From positions 496,001-560,000 of the forward strand of contig NZ_JAAQQR010000003.1 in NCBI RefSeq assembly GCF_011742555.1: a stretch of 64,000 bases of DNA. The letters run 5' to 3'. The stretch is from Luteibacter jiangsuensis (lineage in GTDB: Bacteria; Pseudomonadota; Gammaproteobacteria; Xanthomonadales; Rhodanobacteraceae). A program made the position numbers and the translations under genes. This document shows, one piece after another, positions 1-8,810 of the stretch (its first letter is position 1; the number at the start of each line of letters is the position of its first letter). The notes below the pieces were generated by a model. That model saw only the letters and a list, made by a program, of their open reading frames with translations, was not told the DNA's origin and did no database searches.

Positions 1-14
1 GACCATTCGACCGC

Positions 15-974
15 ATGCGCCGCTTCCTTCCCGACGGCTTCACTCTTTCCCTCGTCCTGACGGTGCTGCTGGCGAGTCTGCTGCCCTGCCGCGGTGCGGT
101 GGCCAACGTCTTCGAGATCGCAACCGACCTTGCCATCGCGCTGCTGTTCTTCCTGCATGGCGCCAAGCTGCCTCGCGAAGCCGTGCTGGCGGGCATGAAG
201 AACTGGCGCCTTCATGCGACGGTGCTTGCCAGCACCTTCGTCCTTTTCCCCGTACTGGGGCTCGTGCTGCGACCGGTGCTCGCGCCCCTGGTCACGCCGG
301 ACCTCTACCTCGGCATCCTGTTCCTGTGCACGCTGCCGTCCACGGTGCAGTCGTCCATCGCCTTCACATCGATCGCCCGCGGCAACGTACCCGCGGCGGT
401 GGTGGCGGCGTCAGCGTCGAGCCTGCTCGGCATCTTCATCTCGCCCCTGTTGGTCGGCTTGTTGATCGCCGGCACCGGGCATGGCGGCATGTCGTGGCAT
501 TCGGTGGGCGCGATCGTGGTGCAGCTCTTCATTCCGTTCGCCGCAGGACAGATCGCGCAGCACTGGATCGGCGGCTGGGTGCGCGCGCATGCCAGGTTGC
601 TGAGCTTCGTCGACCGGGGGTCGATTCTGTTGGTGGTCTATACGGCCTTCAGCGCAGCGGTGCTGCAGGGACTATGGCACCGCTTGCCGCCGCCGGTGCT
701 GGGTGGCCTCGTCGTCGCCAATGTCGTGTTGCTTGCCCTTGCGTTGCTGGCGACGCGCTATGGCTCGCGTGCGTTGGGCTTCTCCCGCGAAGACGAAATC
801 ACCATCGTCTTCTGCGGTTCGAAGAAAAGCCTGGCCGCCGGCGTGCCGATCGCCAAGGTGCTGTTCGCGGGACATCCGCTGGGCATGATCGTGCTGCCGA
901 TCATGCTGTTCCACCAGATCCAGCTGATGGTTTGTGCGGTGCTGGCGCGCCGCTACGCGTCGCGCACATCGTAG
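15..974 (+). CDS. Bile acid:sodium symporter family (YfeH-like) membrane transporter
   Basis: The protein (319 aa) is almost entirely hydrophobic, with about nine or ten membrane spans. The early segment LLFFLHGAKL, followed by the conserved run FVLFPVLGL, is the signature of the SBF-like subfamily represented by E. coli YfeH. The family belongs to the bile acid/sodium symporter superfamily and sits in the inner membrane; the natural substrate of this branch is not settled. The start at 15 gives the usual family length and N-terminus, but the frame stays open to the window edge, so a slightly earlier start cannot be excluded. The stop codon lies inside the head of the downstream inverted repeat. 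Family assignment is firm; substrate is unknown. Confidence 0.82.
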   Translation: MRRFLPDGFTLSLVLTVLLASLLPCRGAVANVFEIATDLAIALLFFLHGAKLPREAVLAGMKNWRLHATVLASTFVLFPVLGLVLRPVLAPLVTPDLYLGILFLCTLPSTVQSSIAFTSIARGNVPAAVVAASASSLLGIFISPLLVGLLIAGTGHGGMSWHSVGAIVVQLFIPFAAGQIAQHWIGGWVRAHARLLSFVDRGSILLVVYTAFSAAVLQGLWHRLPPPVLGGLVVANVVLLALALLATRYGSRALGFSREDEITIVFCGSKKSLAAGVPIAKVLFAGHPLGMIVLPIMLFHQIQLMVCAVLARRYASRTS

Positions 975-1096
975 GAGCGCGCCCTGCGCGCGACATGTTT
1001 TGAGGCCATGCCTTGGAGCTGGCGCGCCAGCTTGAAGACAGGTGCAAAAACATGTCGTACCCGACGCGGGCATAAACGCGCAGGGCGCGCTCCTAC
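971..1096. repeat. Inverted REP-type element with GTAG head
   Basis: Two oppositely facing copies of a hairpin unit close this element: GTAGGAGCGCGCCCTGCGCG at 971-990 and its exact reverse complement at 1077-1096. Each unit can fold on itself (GCGCGC/GCGCGC), and the pair can also form one long stem. A further palindrome, AGCTGGCGCGCCAGCT, lies in the middle at about 1018-1033. The element fills the gap between two convergent genes and may act as a bidirectional terminator or mRNA stabiliser. The tetranucleotide GTAG before a hairpin matches REP sequences mobilised by RAYT transposases; no RAYT gene is in the window. Confidence 0.75.
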
Positions 1097-1127
1097 AGTT
1101 CAATGGCTGAATTGGCGCAATCCTGGC

Positions 1128-2717
1128 TCAATGCCGGAAGTGGCGCACTCCGGTGAACACCATGGCCATGTCGTGTTCGTCGGCGGCGGCGATCACTTCG
1201 TTGTCGCGCATCGAACCGCCGGGCTGGATCACCGCACGGATGCCTGCGGCGGCCGCGGCATCGATGCCGTCGCGGAACGGGAAGAAGGCGTCGGAGGCCA
1301 TGGCGCTGCCGGGCACGACGAGGCCGGCTTCCTCGGCCTTCAGGCCGGCGATCTTCGCGCTGACCACGCGGCTCATCTGTCCGGCGCCGATGCCGATCGT
1401 GCGGTGGTCTTTCGCGTAGACGATCGCGTTGGACTTCACCATTTTCGCGACACGCCAGGCGAACAGCATGTCGTCGAGTTCGGCCGGCGTGGGCTGCCGC
1501 TTGCTAACCACCTTGAGTTCGTCGCGGCCCACCTGGCGGTGATCGGCGGTCTGCACGAGCAGGCCCGAGCCCACGCGCTTCACGTCGTGCGTGTTGCGCC
1601 CCTCGCCCAGGGGGATTTCCAGCACGCGCACGTTGGCCTTCTTCGCGGCTTCGGCCACCGCGTCCTCGGATACCTGCGGTGCGATCAGCACTTCGACGAA
1701 CTGCCGCTTCAGGATCGTTCTGGCCGTTTCCGCGTCGAGCGGACGGTTGAAGGCGATGATGCCGCCAAAGGCGGAGGTGGGGTCGGTGGCATAAGCCAGT
1801 TCATAGGCCGCCAGGGGATCGGCGGCCACGGCCACACCGCACGGGTTGGCGTGCTTCACGATCACGCAGGCCGGCGCGTCGAACTGGCGCACGCATTCCC
1901 AGGCGGCATCGGCGTCGGCGATGTTGTTGAAGGAGAGTTCCTTGCCCTGGAGCTGGCGGAAGGTGGCCAGCGTGCCCGGCGCCGGATAGAGGTCGCGGTA
2001 GAACGCGCCCGCCTGGTGCGGGTTTTCGCCGTAGCGCAGGTCCATGACCTTCACGAAGCGGCCGTTCGACTGGGCCGGGAATTCGGCGCGGCCGGCAATG
2101 GCCGTGTGCGCCTCGTCGAGGCTGAGGCCGGAGAGGTAGTCGCTGATGGCGCCGTCGTAATCCGACACCCGGTTGAACGCGGCAACGGCGAGGCGGAAGC
2201 GCGTGGCGCGCGAGAGGCCGCCCCTGGTTTCGATTTCCGCCAGTGCGTCGTCGTACTGCGCGGGATCGGTGAGCACGCCCACGTCGTTCCAGTTCTTCGC
2301 CGCCGCGCGAAGCATCGCGGGGCCGCCGATGTCGATGTTCTCGATGGCATCTTCCAGCGTGCAGGCCGGATCAGCCACGGTGCGCTCGAAGGGGTAGAGG
2401 TTGAGCACGAGGAGATCGATCGGAACGATGCCGTGCTCGGCCATGACCGCGTCGTCGGTGCCGCGGCGGCCGAGCAGGCCGCCATGCACGCGCGGATGCA
2501 GCGTCTTCACGCGGCCAGCCATGATCTCGGGGAAGCCGGTGAGGTCGCCCACGTCGCGGACGGGAATGCCGGCCTCGCGCAGCGCCTTGGCGGAGCCGCC
2601 CGTGGAGAGGATTTCGATGTTCGCGGCGGCGAGGCGCCGGGCGAGTTCGGTCAGGCCCTGCTTGTCGGAAACGCTGACGAGCGCGCGGCGGACGGGAACG
2701 AGATCGGGCGTGGGCAT
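1128..2717 (-). CDS. purH: Bifunctional AICAR formyltransferase / IMP cyclohydrolase
   Basis: This 529-aa protein catalyses the last two steps of de novo purine synthesis: transfer of a formyl group from 10-formyl-THF to AICAR, then ring closure to IMP. An N-terminal MGS-like IMP cyclohydrolase domain (about residues 8-155, with the segment [10 protein letters not shown] near 71-80) precedes the transformylase domain, where KHANPCG at 288-294 supplies the Lys-His pair expected at the active site. The open frame runs further upstream, but the ATG at 2717 gives the normal family N-terminus; upstream residues have no family character. It lies 58 bp downstream of fis on the same strand, an arrangement familiar in Xanthomonadales. 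Cytosolic, constitutive housekeeping enzyme. Confidence 0.97.
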   Translation of the reverse strand: MPTPDLVPVRRALVSVSDKQGLTELARRLAAANIEILSTGGSAKALREAGIPVRDVGDLTGFPEIMAGRVKTLHPRVHGGLLGRRGTDDAVMAEHGIVPIDLLVLNLYPFERTVADPACTLEDAIENIDIGGPAMLRAAAKNWNDVGVLTDPAQYDDALAEIETRGGLSRATRFRLAVAAFNRVSDYDGAISDYLSGLSLDEAHTAIAGRAEFPAQSNGRFVKVMDLRYGENPHQAGAFYRDLYPAPGTLATFRQLQGKELSFNNIADADAAWECVRQFDAPACVIVKHANPCGVAVAADPLAAYELAYATDPTSAFGGIIAFNRPLDAETARTILKRQFVEVLIAPQVSEDAVAEAAKKANVRVLEIPLGEGRNTHDVKRVGSGLLVQTADHRQVGRDELKVVSKRQPTPAELDDMLFAWRVAKMVKSNAIVYAKDHRTIGIGAGQMSRVVSAKIAGLKAEEAGLVVPGSAMASDAFFPFRDGIDAAAAAGIRAVIQPGGSMRDNEVIAAADEHDMAMVFTGVRHFRH

Positions 2718-2775
2718 GGGCAATCCGGGGGAGGAAAGCGCGCCATTATAGCCGTCCGGGCGGACGGCGGCCGGA

Positions 2776-3057
2776 TCAGGAGATGCCGTGGGCGGCCAGC
2801 TTCTTGCGCAGGGTGGCGCGATTGATGCCGAGCGCCGCGGCGGCGCGGCTCTGGTTGCCGTCGTGGAAGGAGAGCACTTCGCGCAGGAGAGGGCCTTCGA
2901 CCTCACGGATGACGAGGGCATGCAGCCCTTCGCCGCACTCCGTGTCGCCGATGTCGGCCAGGTAACGACGTACCGTGCGGCTGACGCATTCGCTGAGGGC
3001 GCTCTGCATGGAGGTTTCGTTCGCAGCCTCGGCAGCAGTCAGTCTCACAGCGTTCAA
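2776..3057 (-). CDS. fis: Fis-family nucleoid-associated DNA-binding protein
   Basis: The product (93 aa) ends in the factor-for-inversion-stimulation [23 protein letters not shown] followed by [13 protein letters not shown], nearly identical to the Fis/NtrC C-terminal helix-turn-helix. Fis bends DNA and regulates rRNA, supercoiling and growth-phase genes. I chose a TTG start at 3057 because an AGAGGGG ribosome site precedes it and the length then matches the family; the first ATG (3009) would give a 77-aa protein that still contains the HTH. In many gammaproteobacteria fis is cotranscribed with dusB; here it instead leads purH. The frame upstream of 3057 remains open but is low-complexity. 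Confidence 0.9.
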   Translation of the reverse strand: MNAVRLTAAEAANETSMQSALSECVSRTVRRYLADIGDTECGEGLHALVIREVEGPLLREVLSFHDGNQSRAAAALGINRATLRKKLAAHGIS

Positions 3058-3232
3058 GGCATTCCCCTCTCGCAGGCCGGGGCGAGTGCTCCGGTCGGTT
3101 CTTGTTGTATGGTCGCTTGGGTGGCGGCCCGGACACACCTCGTCGGGGTGGTCGGACGTCGCGAAGGGGACCGAGTGTACTCGCCCCGGACGACGAAGTG
3201 CAGGCTTGCAAAAAGAAATTTTTTCGAACGGC

Positions 3233-4048
3233 TCAGTCGAAGGTGAAGGCGAAAGCGACGGCCTTCTGGCCCGGGTCTTGCACTTCGAACACCATCGCCG
3301 TGGTTGCGCCGGCAGCCAGCCCGCGGGCCCGCGCGCTCGCGTCACCCACGTAGTCTTCGGGCTGGAAGCGGCGCATCGCGAGATGCTTTCCGTCGGCGTC
3401 CGAAAGCACGATGGTCACTACCGGATACGGCTGCGCGAATGCGGCATCGTTTCGCACGCTTGCGGTGATGAGCAGGCCGTCGTTCACGGAGGGATGCTTC
3501 TCCACGTCGCGAGCGAGAAGGCGCAGGCGTTCGGGCGCGGACACCAGCGGCAGGCGGCAGCCAAGGAACGCGCAGCCGGTCTCGATCATCGGGCCCACCG
3601 TGGGATCGGCGATGAGCGCATCGCGCTTCGCCCATGCCAGCTGCATGCCGAGGCCAACGACGAGCACCATGCACACGGCGACCCACGCCGCGGTACGCCA
3701 GGAGCGTCGCCGCGGCTTCGCGAAACGTGGCGTGAAGGTCAGCCGCGAGAAGTCTTCGCCGGCGTCTTCCGCCACGGCGGGCTCCGATGTCGTCTCGAGT
3801 GGCTCCTCGACGGGCTCGGGTGTTGCCCGGCGCGGACGGAACACCGCCACGTCGGCCAGCGGTGGGGCCTGGTCCAGCGCGTGCTCGGCCAGCCGGGTGA
3901 ACGGTTCCGGCGGGAGGTGCGCCGAAAGCGTGCCCAGCGCGTTGAAGACGGTGTCGCAGTGGCCGCAGCGCAGGCACCCGCAAGCGGGAACCAGCTGTTC
4001 CGCTTCCAGCTTGTAGACCGTGAGGCATTCCGGGCACTGCGTATACAT
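3233..4048 (-). CDS. Zinc-ribbon, DUF3426 membrane protein
   Basis: A 271-aa protein beginning with an MJ0042-type zinc ribbon: CPECLTVY near residue 5 and CLRCGHCDTVF near 25 give the cysteine pairs. A linker of about 90 residues rich in Pro, Glu and Arg follows, then one transmembrane helix (AAWVAVCMVLVVGLGMQLAWA, written here only in outline, about residues 142-162) and a periplasmic DUF3426 domain of about 100 residues. In proteobacteria such proteins commonly sit between prmA and fis, as here. Function is unknown; the cytosolic zinc ribbon plus periplasmic domain suggests signalling or assembly, which is inference. prmA starts on the other strand 73 bp away. Confidence 0.88.
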   Translation of the reverse strand: MYTQCPECLTVYKLEAEQLVPACGCLRCGHCDTVFNALGTLSAHLPPEPFTRLAEHALDQAPPLADVAVFRPRRATPEPVEEPLETTSEPAVAEDAGEDFSRLTFTPRFAKPRRRSWRTAAWVAVCMVLVVGLGMQLAWAKRDALIADPTVGPMIETGCAFLGCRLPLVSAPERLRLLARDVEKHPSVNDGLLITASVRNDAAFAQPYPVVTIVLSDADGKHLAMRRFQPEDYVGDASARARGLAAGATTAMVFEVQDPGQKAVAFAFTFD

Positions 4049-4121
4049 CCGTGAAGTCTAACGCGCGGTGCCCATGCGTGCCGGTAGAATCGAGGGCCCG
4101 TTCCCCCGCACTGGCCCCACG

Positions 4122-5024
4122 ATGCCCTGGCTCGAACTTTCCCTGACGATCCGTGCCGCCGAGCAGCCGCGCGTCGAAGCCGCGCTGGAAGATCTCGGCG
4201 CCCTGTCCATCACCTTGCAGGACGCCGATGCCGAGACGCCCGACGAGGAGGCCATCTTCGAACCGGGCGTGGGAGAGATCCCGCTGTGGAACCAGATCGT
4301 CCTGAATGCCCTCTTCGACGCCGACGCCGACAAGCGCGGCCTTACCGCGGCCATCGCCGACGACCTGCCCTTCATCGAGCCCGCGCAGATCGGCTGGCGC
4401 ATGGTGGACGACCAGGACTGGGAGCGCGCGTGGATGGACCAGTTCAAGCCGATGCCGTTCGGGCGCCGGCTGTGGGTGTACCCCTGGAACATCGAGCCGC
4501 CCGAGGATGGCAGCATCGTGGTCGTGCGTCTCGACCCCGGCCTTGCCTTCGGCACGGGCACGCATCCCACCACCGCGATGTGCCTGGAATGGCTCGACGG
4601 CCAGCAGCTGGCGGGCAAGCACGTGCTCGATTACGGCTGCGGTTCCGGCATCCTCGCCATCGCGGCGTTGAAGCTGGGTGCCGCGCACGCCATCGGCATC
4701 GACAACGATCCGCAGGCGCTGCTGGCCTCGCGTGACAACGCCGAGCGCAACGGCGTGCACGGCGATCTGGACGTCTATTTGCCCGGGGAAGCGCCGGAGG
4801 CACTGGCCGACCTGCTGGTGGCGAACATCCTCGCCGGCCCGCTCGGCGAACTCGCGCCCACCTTCGCCGCCGCGGTGAAGCCCGGTGCGCCGTTCGCGCT
4901 GTCGGGCATCCTGCACGGCCAGCACGAGGAACTGCTGGCGCGCTACGCCGAGTGGTTCGAGGGACTTGAGGTGCGCACGCTGGAGGATTGGGTGCGCATC
5001 AGCGGCTATCGCAAATCCGGTTGA
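4122..5024 (+). CDS. prmA: Ribosomal protein L11 lysine methyltransferase
   Basis: PrmA trimethylates ribosomal protein L11 using S-adenosylmethionine. The 300-aa product has the family layout: an N-terminal L11-recognition domain (about 1-60), the segment GTGTHPTT at 144-151, and the SAM-binding motif LDYGCGSG at 169-176. The ATG at 4122 was preferred over an earlier in-frame ATG (4068) because MPWLEL is the typical start and length. A TAGAAT sequence at about 4085-4090 is a possible -10 element with no clear -35. Divergent from the DUF3426 gene and convergent with accC across a repeat. Confidence 0.95.
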   Translation: MPWLELSLTIRAAEQPRVEAALEDLGALSITLQDADAETPDEEAIFEPGVGEIPLWNQIVLNALFDADADKRGLTAAIADDLPFIEPAQIGWRMVDDQDWERAWMDQFKPMPFGRRLWVYPWNIEPPEDGSIVVVRLDPGLAFGTGTHPTTAMCLEWLDGQQLAGKHVLDYGCGSGILAIAALKLGAAHAIGIDNDPQALLASRDNAERNGVHGDLDVYLPGEAPEALADLLVANILAGPLGELAPTFAAAVKPGAPFALSGILHGQHEELLARYAEWFEGLEVRTLEDWVRISGYRKSG

Positions 5025-5040
5025 GCGGCCGGTGACTTCT

Positions 5041-5120
5041 GTGGGAGCCGCTTCAGCGGCGATCCCGCGGCAGCGGGCAAGCTGGCCGCGAGCACCCATC
5101 GCCGCTGAAGCGGCTCCCAC
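5041..5120. repeat. REP pair (BIME-like) with GTGGGAG head
   Basis: An 80-bp element bounded by GTGGGAGCCGCTTCAGCGGC and its reverse complement. Each end forms its own hairpin (GCCGCT/AGCGGC with a 2-nt loop) and the ends can pair with each other; the core CCCGCGGCAGCGGGC is a third hairpin. The same architecture recurs at 7636, 23590, 45122, 46814 (three copies) and 62779. It separates the convergent prmA and accC genes. Confidence 0.9.
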
Positions 5121-5132
5121 ATCCCACGACTC

Positions 5133-6497
5133 TCACACCGGCGGCGGCGTTTCCTTCTGCTCGGCCATGCGCTTTTCCAGGTAGTGGATGTTCTGTCCAC
5201 CCTGCTGGAAGCCGACGTCGGCCATGATGCGCTGCTGCAGCGGGATATTGCACTTCACGCCTTCGATCACCGTTTCCGCCAGGGCCATGCGCATGCGCGC
5301 GATGGCGGTGGCGCGGTCCGGGCCGTGCACGATGATCTTGCCGATCATCGAGTCGTAGTTGGGCGGAATGCGATAGCCGTCGTAGAGATGCGTGTCCACA
5401 CGCACGCCGGGGCCGCCCGGCGCCTCGAAACGCTTCACCGTGCCGGGGCTCGGCATGAAGGTGTCCGGGTCTTCGGCATTCACGCGGCACTCGATGGCAT
5501 GGCCGGTGAGCACGACGTCTTCCTGGCGAATGGACAGCTTGTGGCCGCTGGCGATCATCAGCTGCTCGCGCACGAGGTCGATGCCGGTCACCAGCTCCGT
5601 CACCGGATGTTCCACCTGGATGCGGGTGTTCATCTCGATGAAGTAGAAGCGGCCGTTCTCGAACAGGAACTCGAACGTACCCGCGCCGCGATAGCCGATG
5701 CGGATGCAGGCGTCGACGCACACCTTGCCGATCTGCTCGCGCAGTTCCGGCGTGATGCCCGGTGCCGGCGCTTCCTCCACCACCTTCTGGTGGCGGCGCT
5801 GCATGGAGCAGTCGCGTTCGCCGAGATGGATGGCGTTGCCCTGGCCGTCGGCGAGCACCTGGATTTCCACGTGCCGCGGATTTTCCAGGAACTTCTCCAT
5901 ATAGACCTGATCGTTGCTGAAAGCCGCCTTGGCTTCCTGCTTCGTCATCACGATGGAGTTGGCGAGGTGGGCCTCGGTGCGCACCACGCGCATGCCGCGA
6001 CCGCCGCCGCCGCCCGCAGCCTTGATGATCACGGGGTAGCCGATTTCGCGGGCGATGCGGATGTTCTCGTCCACGTCGTCGCCGAGCGGGCCGCCGGAAC
6101 CGGGCACGCACGGCACGCCCGCGGCCTTCATGGCGCGGATGGCTTCCACCTTGTCGCCCATCAGGCGGATCACGTCGGCCGTGGGGCCGATGAAGACAAA
6201 GCCCGACTTCTCCACCTGTTCGGCGAAGTTGGCGTTTTCCGACAGGAAGCCGTACCCCGGATGGATTGCTCCGGCGTCGGTGATTTCCGCCGCGGCGATG
6301 ATCGCCGGAATGTTGAGGTAGCTCTCGGCCGAGGGGCCCGGGCCGATACATACCGATTCGTCGGCCAGGCCGACGTGCTTGAGGTTGCGATCGACGGTGG
6401 AATGCACCGCGACCGTCTTGATGCCGAGCGCGTTGCACGCGCGCAGCACCCGCAGCGCGATTTCGCCGCGGTTGGCAATGACGACCTTCTCGAGCAT
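5133..6497 (-). CDS. accC: Acetyl-CoA carboxylase, biotin carboxylase subunit
   Basis: AccC carboxylates the biotin on AccB with bicarbonate and ATP, the first half-reaction of malonyl-CoA formation for fatty acid synthesis. The 454-aa protein starts [16 protein letters not shown], the standard N-terminus, and carries the ATP-grasp glycine loop (K159, GGGGGRG at 162-168) and the late [13 protein letters not shown] motif. The frame is open far upstream, overlapping accB in another frame, but that extension is spurious. It lies 11 bp downstream of accB, which is the usual accBC operon. Length is normal and nothing is missing. Confidence 0.97.
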   Translation of the reverse strand: MLEKVVIANRGEIALRVLRACNALGIKTVAVHSTVDRNLKHVGLADESVCIGPGPSAESYLNIPAIIAAAEITDAGAIHPGYGFLSENANFAEQVEKSGFVFIGPTADVIRLMGDKVEAIRAMKAAGVPCVPGSGGPLGDDVDENIRIAREIGYPVIIKAAGGGGGRGMRVVRTEAHLANSIVMTKQEAKAAFSNDQVYMEKFLENPRHVEIQVLADGQGNAIHLGERDCSMQRRHQKVVEEAPAPGITPELREQIGKVCVDACIRIGYRGAGTFEFLFENGRFYFIEMNTRIQVEHPVTELVTGIDLVREQLMIASGHKLSIRQEDVVLTGHAIECRVNAEDPDTFMPSPGTVKRFEAPGGPGVRVDTHLYDGYRIPPNYDSMIGKIIVHGPDRATAIARMRMALAETVIEGVKCNIPLQQRIMADVGFQQGGQNIHYLEKRMAEQKETPPPV

Positions 6498-6508
6498 GCG
6501 TCGTGGCC

Positions 6509-6970
6509 TCAGGCGATGACGAACATCGGTTCGTCGAATTCCACCGGCTGGCCGTTCTCGACCAGGATGGCGACGACGGTACCGGCAACGTCGGCCTCGA
6601 TCTGGTTGAACATCTTCATGGCTTCGATGATGCCCAGCGTCTCGCCGGCCTTCACCTGCTGGCCCACGCTGGCGAACGCCGGAGCGCCCGGCGTCGAGGC
6701 GGCATAGAAGGTGCCCACCATGGGGGCCTTCACCACATGGCCCGGCGGCAGGCCGGGTTCGGCGGCGGGGGCGGCCGGCGCGGCGGCCGGTGCGGCCGCG
6801 GCGGGTGCCGGCGCCACGGGCGCGGCGATCATCTGCGGTGCGGCCACGGCGACGCCGCCCTTGGGCACGCGCGAGAGACGGACCACTTCCTCGCCTTCCT
6901 TGATTTCCAGCTCGGCGAGGTTGGATTCCTCGAGCAGGTCGATGAGTTTCTTGATCTTGCGCAGGTCCAT
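6509..6970 (-). CDS. accB: Biotin carboxyl carrier protein of acetyl-CoA carboxylase
   Basis: A 153-aa BCCP. The N-terminal helix region [16 protein letters not shown] binds AccC; an Ala/Pro-rich linker (about residues 41-75) leads to the biotinyl domain, where EAMKM at 116-120 places the biotinylated lysine at 119. It carries carboxybiotin between AccC and the AccAD carboxyltransferase. The ATG at 6970 matches the family start. It follows aroQ by 56 bp and precedes accC by 11 bp, the conserved aroQ-accB-accC order of many gammaproteobacteria. Confidence 0.97.
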   Translation of the reverse strand: MDLRKIKKLIDLLEESNLAELEIKEGEEVVRLSRVPKGGVAVAAPQMIAAPVAPAPAAAAPAAAPAAPAAEPGLPPGHVVKAPMVGTFYAASTPGAPAFASVGQQVKAGETLGIIEAMKMFNQIEADVAGTVVAILVENGQPVEFDEPMFVIA

Positions 6971-7026
6971 GGGACAAACCTTCTGGTGGTGGGGCGGGCG
7001 CGCCGGGCGCGCCACGAAAGGATTTT

Positions 7027-7476
7027 TCAGGCCGCCGGGACGGCGAGTCGGAGCAGGACGGCTTCCAGTGCCAGACGGTAGCTGTCGCCCCCGAAACCGC
7101 AGATCGTGCCGGCTGCGATGTCCGACACATAGGAGTGGTGCCGGAACGGCTCGCGGGCGTGCGGGTTCGACAGGTGGATTTCGATGAACGGAATGGCCAC
7201 CCCGGCCAGCGCGTCGCGCAGGGCGATCGAGGTGTGAGTGAAGGCCGCCGGATTCAGCAGGATCCAGGCCGTGCCTTCGTCGCGCGCCTGGTGGATGCGG
7301 CCTACCAGTTCGTGCTCCGCGTTCGACTGGAACCAGCCCAGGTCGTGACCGGCTGCCTGGGCGCGGGTCTGGAGCGACGTATTGATGTCGGCCAGGGTCT
7401 CGCGGCCATACACCGAAGGTTCGCGCACTCCGAGCAGATTGAGGTTGGGTCCGTGCAGGACGAGGATCCTGGCCAC
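7027..7476 (-). CDS. aroQ: Type II 3-dehydroquinate dehydratase
   Basis: AroQ converts 3-dehydroquinate to 3-dehydroshikimate in the shikimate pathway. The 149-aa length is typical of the dodecameric type II enzyme. Recognisable are HGPNLNLLG at 8-16, the flexible-lid tyrosine Y23 in [12 protein letters not shown] in the middle, and EIHLSN with the conserved histidine near 101. It is the first gene of a probable aroQ-accB-accC operon. The 250 bp upstream contains a REP pair and no other gene on this strand. Confidence 0.97.
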   Translation of the reverse strand: MARILVLHGPNLNLLGVREPSVYGRETLADINTSLQTRAQAAGHDLGWFQSNAEHELVGRIHQARDEGTAWILLNPAAFTHTSIALRDALAGVAIPFIEIHLSNPHAREPFRHHSYVSDIAAGTICGFGGDSYRLALEAVLLRLAVPAA

Positions 7477-7635
7477 TGTTCACCTTTTAGCGGGTCCGGC
7501 TCCCCCGGTTCGCGGCGCAGTGTGCGCCTGTCGCCGCAGGTTGTCCAGTTCGATGGAGTTCGGCGCAGTTCGCTGGAGATCGAGACTTTCCACACGCAGC
7601 CGTATGGTTTGGCTTGCCTTGGAACCCTCAACACT

Positions 7636-7715
7636 GTGGGAGCCGGCTTCGCCGGCGATCCCGCGGCAGCGGGCCGGCTTGTGGCAAGCACCCATCGCCG
7701 CTGAAGCGGCTCCCA
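7636..7715. repeat. REP pair with GTGGGAG head
   Basis: Same family as 5041-5120, but the left hairpin is the GCCGGCTTCGCCGGC variant while the right keeps GCCGCTGAAGCGGC; the final C of the right head is lost. It lies upstream of aroQ and 10 bp beyond the 3' end of the DUF1415 gene, so transcripts of the DUF1415 operon would end in it. Confidence 0.88.
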
Positions 7716-7725
7716 AGCAAGACGA

Positions 7726-8292
7726 TCAGGAAAACAGCTCCCGCCACCCCTCGTGCCCCAGCTTCTCCAGCGTTTCCATGTTCGTCTCGAAGATCGCGGC
7801 GGCGTCGGGGAACGCGGCTACCGCGCGGTCGATGCTGGCTTCGCGCAACAGGTGCAGGGTGGGGAAAGGCGAACGGTTCGTGTAGTTGGTGATGTCGTCG
7901 GCCGCCGTGCCCTCGAACTGGAAATCCGGGTGGAAGCTGGCCACCTGGATATCCCCTTCCAACTGCAGGTCGGCCACCGCGGCATCCGCGACTTCCAGGA
8001 ATTCGTTGAAATCCATGAAGTCGGCGAGCACGAAGGGGTGGATCAGGAGCGTGGTGTCCACCGCCTCGGGATCGGTGTCGCGCAGCAGTTCGAGCTCGCG
8101 CACCAGATCGGCGTGCAGTTGCAGCGGTTGCTGCGCGTCGCTTACGACATACCTCACCTGGCCCTTCCGCTGCACCGCCTTGGCGAACGGACAGAGATTG
8201 AGGCCGATGACGGCGTGTTCCAGCCAGAGGCGCGTGGCCTCGATGGCTTCGTCGTGCGAGGGCGGGGCGTTCATGGTGGTGTGGCTAGCCAT
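7726..8292 (-). CDS. DUF1415 family protein
   Basis: A 188-aa soluble protein with the DUF1415 features: LWLEHAVIGLNLCPFAKAV near residue 22 (with a conserved cysteine), DTTLLIHP in the middle, ASFHPDFQF and NYTNRSPFPTLHLLRE towards the end. The function of the family is unknown. Its start overlaps the 3' end of the TlpA-like gene by 22 nt; a second ATG at 8274 would begin just past that stop and is equally possible. Position at the end of the cutA-dsbD-tlpA run hints at a link with thiol redox or metal stress, which is inference only. Confidence 0.88.
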   Translation of the reverse strand: MASHTTMNAPPSHDEAIEATRLWLEHAVIGLNLCPFAKAVQRKGQVRYVVSDAQQPLQLHADLVRELELLRDTDPEAVDTTLLIHPFVLADFMDFNEFLEVADAAVADLQLEGDIQVASFHPDFQFEGTAADDITNYTNRSPFPTLHLLREASIDRAVAAFPDAAAIFETNMETLEKLGHEGWRELFS

Positions 8293-8810
8293 TCGTCGAG
8301 TTCTTTCTGGCTGAAGGTGCCCAGCTTGCGCCGCACGATACGCCCGTCGGTACCGATGAGAACGCTATAAGGCAACACGCGGCGCATGTTGCCGAATGAA
8401 AGCGAGCCGCCAGGCGCGTCCGTATCGGCAAGCAGCACGGGGTACGCCACCGGACGCGAGGCGAGAAAACCGCGCACGGCCCCGGCGGTGTCTTCGGCGA
8501 CACCGACGACGGCCACGTTCCGGTCTCTGTAGCGCACGGCGTTCTCGCTCAGCAAGGGCATCTCGCGCCGGCAGGGTGCGCACCAGGTGGCCCAGAAGTT
8601 CACCAGCACGCGCTTGCCGCGCCAGTCCGAGAGCTGGCGTGGCTTGCCGTCGACCGTGAGGAAGGTGGCGTCGGGCGGAAAGTCGCCCACGTCGGCCACC
8701 GTGATGCCCTGCGGCGGCGGTGGATGGAGGCGCCGGTGTTCGAGATAGAGGCCTGTCGCTGCCGCGGCGACGGCCAGGGCGACGATCAAGAACGTCGGGC
8801 TACGGATCAT
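8271..8810 (-). CDS. TlpA/ResA-like membrane-anchored thioredoxin
   Basis: A 179-aa periplasmic thioredoxin-fold protein: an uncleaved N-terminal signal anchor (about residues 6-22), a short proline linker, then a TlpA-type domain with the redox motif WCAPC at 76-80 and a conserved cis-proline region VLPYSVLI. Such proteins reduce periplasmic disulfides, often for cytochrome c maturation, and take electrons from DsbD. The start overlaps the dsbD stop as ATGA, so translation is probably coupled to dsbD, which fits a donor-acceptor pair. The exact client is not visible. Confidence 0.9.
   Translation of the reverse strand: MIRSPTFLIVALAVAAAATGLYLEHRRLHPPPPQGITVADVGDFPPDATFLTVDGKPRQLSDWRGKRVLVNFWATWCAPCRREMPLLSENAVRYRDRNVAVVGVAEDTAGAVRGFLASRPVAYPVLLADTDAPGGSLSFGNMRRVLPYSVLIGTDGRIVRRKLGTFSQKELDEWLATPP

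Noticed and set aside
1008-2825. A 605-codon open frame on the + strand opposite purH
   Set aside because: Antisense to a clear purH; Arg/His/Gly-rich composition typical of GC-rich shadow frames. The same applies to long antisense frames opposite accC (5184-6707 +), dsbD (8720-11293 +), groEL (12030-13634 -), pilQ (30082-31677 -) and the RND gene (41810-43525 -).
3058-3232. A fis promoter
   Set aside because: A TACACT and an A/T-rich block lie in this gap on the - strand, but no -35 at proper spacing was found, so no promoter is called.
5133-7130. An apparent fusion of accC with upstream sequence
   Set aside because: The extension runs over accB in another frame; family start and length place the true accC start at 6497.
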